Made by a program: the position numbers and the translations under genes
NCBI RefSeq assembly: GCF_032854445.1
Contig: NC_088295.1
Location: 59,749,249-59,813,248, forward strand
Direction of reading: 5' to 3'
From: Liolophura sinensis
Lineage: Eukaryota > Mollusca > Polyplacophora > Chitonida > Chitonidae
Length of the DNA: 64,000 nt
In this document: piece after piece, positions 59,301 through 64,000 of the stretch
How positions within the stretch are numbered: the stretch's first letter is position 1
Layout of the letters: each line of letters opens with the position of its first letter
The notes under the pieces: model-generated
Seen by the model: only the letters and a program-made list of their open reading frames with translations
What the model was told of the DNA's origin: nothing
Databases searched by the model: none

Positions 59301-62300
59301 AATAGAATCGCAGTTCACACCTCACAGCTTTGTTGTCAGTATGATGAATTGCACTGTACTGCACATTTTCTTTAGTGAAATGTAACTGTGAGGACCCAAA
59401 GCCAGGTTCATGAAGCCCTTGTGGCATTACATGCTCCCAGCTTCCATGGCAACAATAATCTTCAATACTGGTTGCTATGGTACAAAAGGTGGAGACAGAC
59501 AACGGGATGAAACTATACATCATATTCATAATTTTGACATTTTTAGCATTTCTGAATAAAATTCTGAACATTTTTCTGATGCATTTTTGTATTAAATAAA
59601 GAGGAATTCCTCCAAAAAGAGGACCAATCTCATGCCTGGGTACAGTGTAGTGACTTCCTTGTAATGCTATGGGCACACTGTAAAATGGGTCCATGGGTTG
59701 CCTGCCTTGTTAACGCTCAAACTCACTTGTTTTTCAGCCTTTTCTTCTTCTGTCAACTCCTCCCTCTTTGGCTTGCTCTTGTTAATAACCTTGAAATAGA
59801 CATTTGAAAGTGTTATAATTCATAGAGTAAATGTACCATGATATCCAACGCAAATGCTGTCATTTAACTTTGATGTAATAGGGATAAACATAAATCTTAA
59901 TAATTTTACACAAACTTAAAATATAGCAATACCGGTACAACAGCAGTAAATGTCATAACATGAGAACTGGATTAATAAATCAACATTTAAAGCAATTAAA
60001 TGTTTTTCAAATATTTCAGCTGATCACCCACAGGAATTTGGATTTTTTTTATTTGACAATGTTAAACGGCATTTCATTAATACTCTTTGCCACAGAAATA
60101 CCGCCAACCTGTTATTTAACATCCACAATTCATGATTTTGTTACTCACTGTTCTTGATTTGCCTTCTTTGCATATTGTGTCAATGTTCCAAGGTTCTGAC
60201 TGTAAAATGAATTGATAAATGGTTAGTTTCCAGCAATTTTAAAAAAACATGCTAAAATCACATTGAAAATTGCTCTTTTTGCAAAAAGGTTGAGAAATTA
60301 GGGTACTCAAGGATAAATATATAGATACATAAAAAGATAAATAGATAAAAGAATTTATCTAGATTCTTTGTCTTATTTTTTTACAGAACTTTTTTAATGG
60401 TAATGCCATAATTTAGACACTGTATATACATTTATCAGTTGATGATGAAGTGGAAAAACCTTATGTCTTTAAATCAGACCACAGCCTGGTTCAACTGAAC
60501 TAATGTAGGTTGAATTACTATCAGTAACTAAAATGAACATCTTTAATGTCTTGTACTTGATGGTAACATATAGTTAAAATCAACTTCTACTTATATTGTA
60601 GCCTCAGTCTACCGGACTTTGGGGATCCGTTACTGATGTCTAACTATAAAGTAAAATTACCTTCTCCTTCTTTTCCAATTCTTCTTCTTTCTTCTTCCAT
60701 TCCTTTTCCTGTTCCTCTAGATTTGATATTTCCAGCTGGAGTTTTTTGAACTCCTCAGAGGTTGACTAAAAAGGTATGGCAGAGAAATTTTACCCATTAA
60801 GGAAGATAAACATACAACGTATCACAAAAATCAATAATTTTAAACTATTTTTTGAAATAGGTGCATAAACATGCAGGAATCCCAAATTATTATTTTGGTG
60901 ACATTTTTCCAGTACTTATTCAAACAAATCTCAAAACATCTTTTCTAAGACAAAAAGAATTTTCAGAATCCTCAAAACATGACTCATGATTATTAAACTT
61001 AAGTCATGGACTATAGTTAAGGTGACTGGATGCTTTTCTTTTCAAATTTCTGCCCACACAAGACAGTAAAATCAATTGCAATACCTCTACTTCCTGGAGC
61101 TTCTGTTTCATTTCTGCCATCTTTTGTTGTTTGCTGCAATGAGTAAAAGAAATATAATGAACATCATTATTTAAGGATATTTCAGACTGTTCTGTACAAC
61201 ATGTTCTCTTTTCCTTTCAAAACAAGTGAATTTAATCAGCCGATACAAAATGAAGTCCTAGCAATCAAAGAGTTTATATACAAATTTATCAAAAAAGATT
61301 TTGCGTCCATTTTTTGGCAAGATTCAATCCGCTGCACTCTCATTAGGGCGCTGCTTCATTAAACATCAAGTATCATATGACTAAATATCTCCCTACCTAT
61401 GTTTGATTGACAACTATCGAGTGTACTGTTAATGTTGAAATAGAACAAGATAATCAGTCAAAGATTTCACATTTTGATGATTAACTGAAGGATTCTCATC
61501 ACAATGCACTGTCCACATTCTTGTTGTGCTTTTACCTTTTTAAATTTTGAAGAATTTCCTTTTTTTCAGCCTCCTTCTGTTCCATCCTCTCCACACGTGC
61601 ATTGTGTCTCCAGCGGAACAGGCTGGCTGTGTCAATATTTGGGTGAGTATCATCTTCATCATCTGATATCTGCAGGTACAACAAGACATCTACATAAGTC
61701 TAAATATATTTGCAATTTAGTCTGCTTGTTTGTTGGTTTGAACAGTTAATACATGAAGTACTAGTCCTGCTTCATGTTTAATAGATCTGACCTGACAAGA
61801 GAGTCACAAACACTGCTGATTCAAATTATCTACTTTAGTGCGGCTTCGGCTCAATGGGGAAAAGGCTGACAGGGATTGATGCCTTAGTTATTTGGCTTTA
61901 CTCGTGCACTTAATTTATTCTGGATTGGGTGATATTCTGGGCATATCCTGTTGAGAGACAGGACCATAGGTGGTTTTTCCCCCAGCTACAATAGACCTGA
62001 GGCCCATTAAAAACAAAGTGACAGTAATTTGGTCATGGTACTTTGGTATGAATGGAGTTCACTGTTTACGTAGACAGGCGAGTTCTTCGTGACAGAACTA
62101 AGCAATGTTTTGAAACAGCCAAATGAGTGACTTGAACTTGGTCACACCCTTCTTCTGTCAGCCACAATCAAGAAATGTGGATGCCAAGGGGTATGTGGAA
62201 CAGAACAACGACTGAAGGCTTTACTTTACACGCTGTTTCACGGCTGTTTAACATATGAAAAGCTAAGCTCATAGCCTTTATCAGATAATAAATTCATAAA

Positions 62301-63264
62301 ATAAGATGGGAAAATCAAATGTTGACATAAGTAAGTTGATGCTTTGGGAAAATGCACATGCTCGGATGCAGTTTGCAATAAAGAATAAGTGCAGGCAGTT
62401 CATTGTTAAAAACTGGCTCTACAATGAATAAGCCAAGGTGGCATTTCAGGACCTGCAACTTCATGTAGATATGGACGAGACAGGGTGGGGGGAGGCTCTC
62501 GCAGACTAACGTAGCTAGAAAGGCGAGATTTTACGGTACGTGCTAGACTGCATACACATCTCACATAGCTGGGGTGTGTCTGCCCAAAGGCCCTGTTAGT
62601 AGTTGCCATAAAATCAAGTCTTTCAGCCACATTAGTGTGAAATTGGGAGCCGACTCGACATCACTCTACCATGTGACAGCAACCTCAATTATAAAATTCT
62701 TCAAATCACATATTTGACAGTTTCAATAGATTGGTTTTAAACAATAGTGCTTCACCAAGACAGAAAGAGAGCCATGGCTGGGCCCAATTGATACCTCTGC
62801 TATTTGGCTTCACAAAACTACCAAATTTATGGTTTATGCTGTTCTTGTTGAGAGGGAGGTGGTTTTTTGATCAGAAATAATTAGATATAGCAATATTACT
62901 CTACTGTCAGGTCAGAACTATATAAAACGCATAGGCCTCTTGTATGGGACTTGTGCTGGATCGAATAGGACAAATGACGCGCAAATAAGACAGAAGTCAG
63001 ATTTAAGTGTCTGGGAGCCTGAACTTGGTTGTAGTCTAACAAATGTGGCACCAGAATCTTCTGTTTAAACGTACAAGACGTCCCACTGCGACAAAAAGCG
63101 CGGCAAAGCGCCTCTGACTTTGGTCTACTTGAAATGACAGTATTGTTGTTGTTGTTGTCATTGTAGGACGCGAAAGATCATTCGCATTTCCTTCGAAATA
63201 TATTAGAAAACAAATCAATTCTTACCTCAATATGATCCCATTTACTGTAATCCAAACGCGACAT
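53308..63264 (-). CDS. CDC37: Hsp90 co-chaperone Cdc37, 11 exons, complete
   Basis: Exons (5' to 3'): 63264-63226, 61669-61536, 61133-61085, 60765-60661, 60199-60149, 59789-59727, 58843-58685, 57962-57847, 57292-57172, 54472-54404, 53517-53308. All phases match; 1116 nt, 371 residues (human 378). Visible: [13 protein letters not shown] start; a [20 protein letters not shown] block whose Ser precedes an acidic run, the CK2 site needed for kinase-client binding; coiled-coil-like charged helices in exons 2-6; the Hsp90-binding middle domain ([48 protein letters not shown]); and a C-terminal WVPNA segment. Known role: cytosolic adaptor that delivers protein kinases to Hsp90. Oddities: upstream of exon 7, four extra copies of its acceptor and first codons. 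Intron 9 holds large 39-bp and 55-bp arrays. Confidence 0.95.
53640..54030 (+). repeat. ~42-bp tandem repeat in CDC37 intron 10
   Basis: Regular copies of TTCATCCACACTTCATACAT and ATACATGTATCTCAATTC from about 53837, with more diverged units before. The frames here (e.g. 53604-54023) are repeat artefacts. Confidence 0.85.
54570..54800 (+). repeat. diverged dispersed repeat
   Basis: Shares TTAAATGACCA, AGCACCA, ACATTTATTTGCCTC and GTCATTTAG in the same order with 52550-52790. Family unknown. Confidence 0.5.
54905..55290. repeat. 39-bp tandem repeat with palindromic E-box
   Basis: About ten copies. Most units carry GTCACATGTGAY, a 12-bp palindrome when complete, next to CTGCAG. One short unit has CACGTG. 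In CDC37 intron 9. Confidence 0.95.
55300..56618. repeat. 55-bp satellite-like array, ~24 copies
   Basis: Unit includes CACACTGCTGTATCCATGGC and CAATCACTTGACAAATCATC. Variants ACAGAATC and ACACAATC often alternate, hinting at a 110-bp dimer. In CDC37 intron 9, directly after the 39-bp array. Confidence 0.97.
58105..58520 (-). mobile_element. SINE-like element in CDC37 intron 7
   Basis: Left end GTTTGATTGGTGTTCAAATG and ACTCAAAAAGTTTTCACTTA is the minus-strand 3' end of a SINE. The right part has the second family's style (CACAAGGTCCTTGTCGCC). Composite; borders approximate. Confidence 0.5.
58811..59110. repeat. 60-bp tandem repeat containing CDC37 exon 7 acceptor
   Basis: Units start exactly at 58811, 58871, 58931, 58991 and 59051. 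The first spans the true exon 7 start. Each other unit, on the minus strand, keeps an acceptor (TTCAG) and then codons like those of the exon ([22 protein letters not shown] against [11 protein letters not shown]). The copies read GTTTGTGAGTAAA (GTTTGCGAGTAAA in the 58991 unit) where the exon has GTTTGTCAATAAA, so most contain a new GTGAGT donor. Confidence 0.95.
61847..61990 (+). repeat. low-copy repeat in CDC37 intron 1, copy A
   Basis: Resembles 62757-62890: ATTGATGCCT...TATTTGGCTT...CTGTTGAGAG...GGTGGTTTTT. Confidence 0.4.
62757..62890 (+). repeat. low-copy repeat in CDC37 intron 1, copy B
   Basis: Second, diverged copy of 61847-61990 in the same orientation. Confidence 0.4.
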
Positions 63265-64000
63265 TGTCACTGCTTTTGTTTTTTGTTGTGTTTTTTTTTT
63301 TCGCGATACAGTCAGATAAAATTATATCCTCTGTGTTACTGTGATAGATTTACACCAACATGCAGTTTCTTTTCTTGAACATTCCCCGGCTCAAGAGGGA
63401 CAACCCTCCTTTCAAAACGGCCTACAAGGTACGACAACCCGCCAGAGGGCACTGTGCATACTGCGCCTATATATGCGGTGGAGTAGGCCTGCACTAACTA
63501 CGCCTCGCAGGCAATTTATCAGTTTTGACACATTCTTGCATATTACCAGCATTAACAACAACTACAATAACAACAAATAAAATAAAGAAAACCCGGAATG
63601 CTAAAAGAAAAAAAAAATCCCCCAAAACGACACACGAATTTTTGAAATAAAGAAATATGGACTAATAAAAAAAAAATAAAAAAAATCTCTGCTCAATTAA
63701 TTTCACAATAGCAAAATTTATTTCAAAAGCGACTTGTGTTTAAAAATGGTAAATTATTGTTTCATCAATGGTTATCATTGTTTCAAAAATGACTGGATGT
63801 TATTATATCCCACAAGATATTCCTGAATTATCTTAGAATATGTACGCTGCAATAATTCTTAGAATAAACTGTGTCTGTGTGTAAAGCTGGTTACACTTTT
63901 GAATTTTCGATTTCATAGTCTGCTTTTTTCTTCATGTATCACAAAATCTGAATGTTTGTCCGTCTCTCCTGATTTTTAACACCATGTTGTTACCGGTAAT
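63265..64000. other. CDC37 upstream region
   Basis: Should hold the CDC37 5' UTR and promoter. A T-rich stretch lies just upstream of the ATG. No other gene recognised. Confidence 0.4.

Noticed and set aside
62406-62630. 74-codon minus frame in CDC37 intron 1
   Set aside because: No family match and no splice support; CDC37 exon 1 joins exon 2 in phase without it.

Overview
The window is animal nuclear DNA: split genes with canonical GT-AG introns, AT-rich introns, many tRNA-derived SINEs ending in (AAATAA)n tails, decayed Ty3/Gypsy elements and many minisatellites. The SINE type and the protein sequences suggest a lophotrochozoan, most likely a mollusc; this is an inference from memory of such repeats, not a proven assignment.

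Layout. 1-22 kb is gene-poor: scattered SINEs, a 28-bp minisatellite (1.6-2.7 kb), a possible secreted or membrane gene start near 7.7 kb, a degenerate Gypsy element with both short LTRs (13,321-17,656) and a second, more broken Gypsy copy (18.1-21.2 kb). 22.7-31.7 kb holds PM20D2 (M20 dipeptidase) on the minus strand, six exons, complete. 32.6-33.9 kb is a dead ankyrin-repeat gene cut by a SINE. At 34.6 kb one minus-strand exon encodes a p53-family-like transactivation motif, with no matching DNA-binding exons recognised. 35.76-50.4 kb holds PWP1 (plus strand, 15 exons) and 53.3-63.3 kb holds CDC37 (minus strand, 11 exons); these two genes converge.

The three intact genes are unrelated housekeeping functions: dipeptide hydrolysis, rRNA/chromatin WD-repeat protein, and kinase-client loading onto Hsp90. 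They do not form a pathway.

The most unusual signal is structural. In each of the three genes a tandem array includes a splice junction and coding sequence: PWP1 exon 12 with its donor (ten copies, 106-bp period), the acceptor plus start of CDC37 exon 7 (five copies, 60 bp) and the acceptor plus start of PM20D2 exon 2 (about ten copies, 70 bp). A further 22-bp array starts about ten bases past the PWP1 exon 14 donor. PWP1 exon 11 also carries an apparent one-base phase clash. All coordinates come from reading splice sites and reading frames by eye, guided by known family proteins; no alignments were run.
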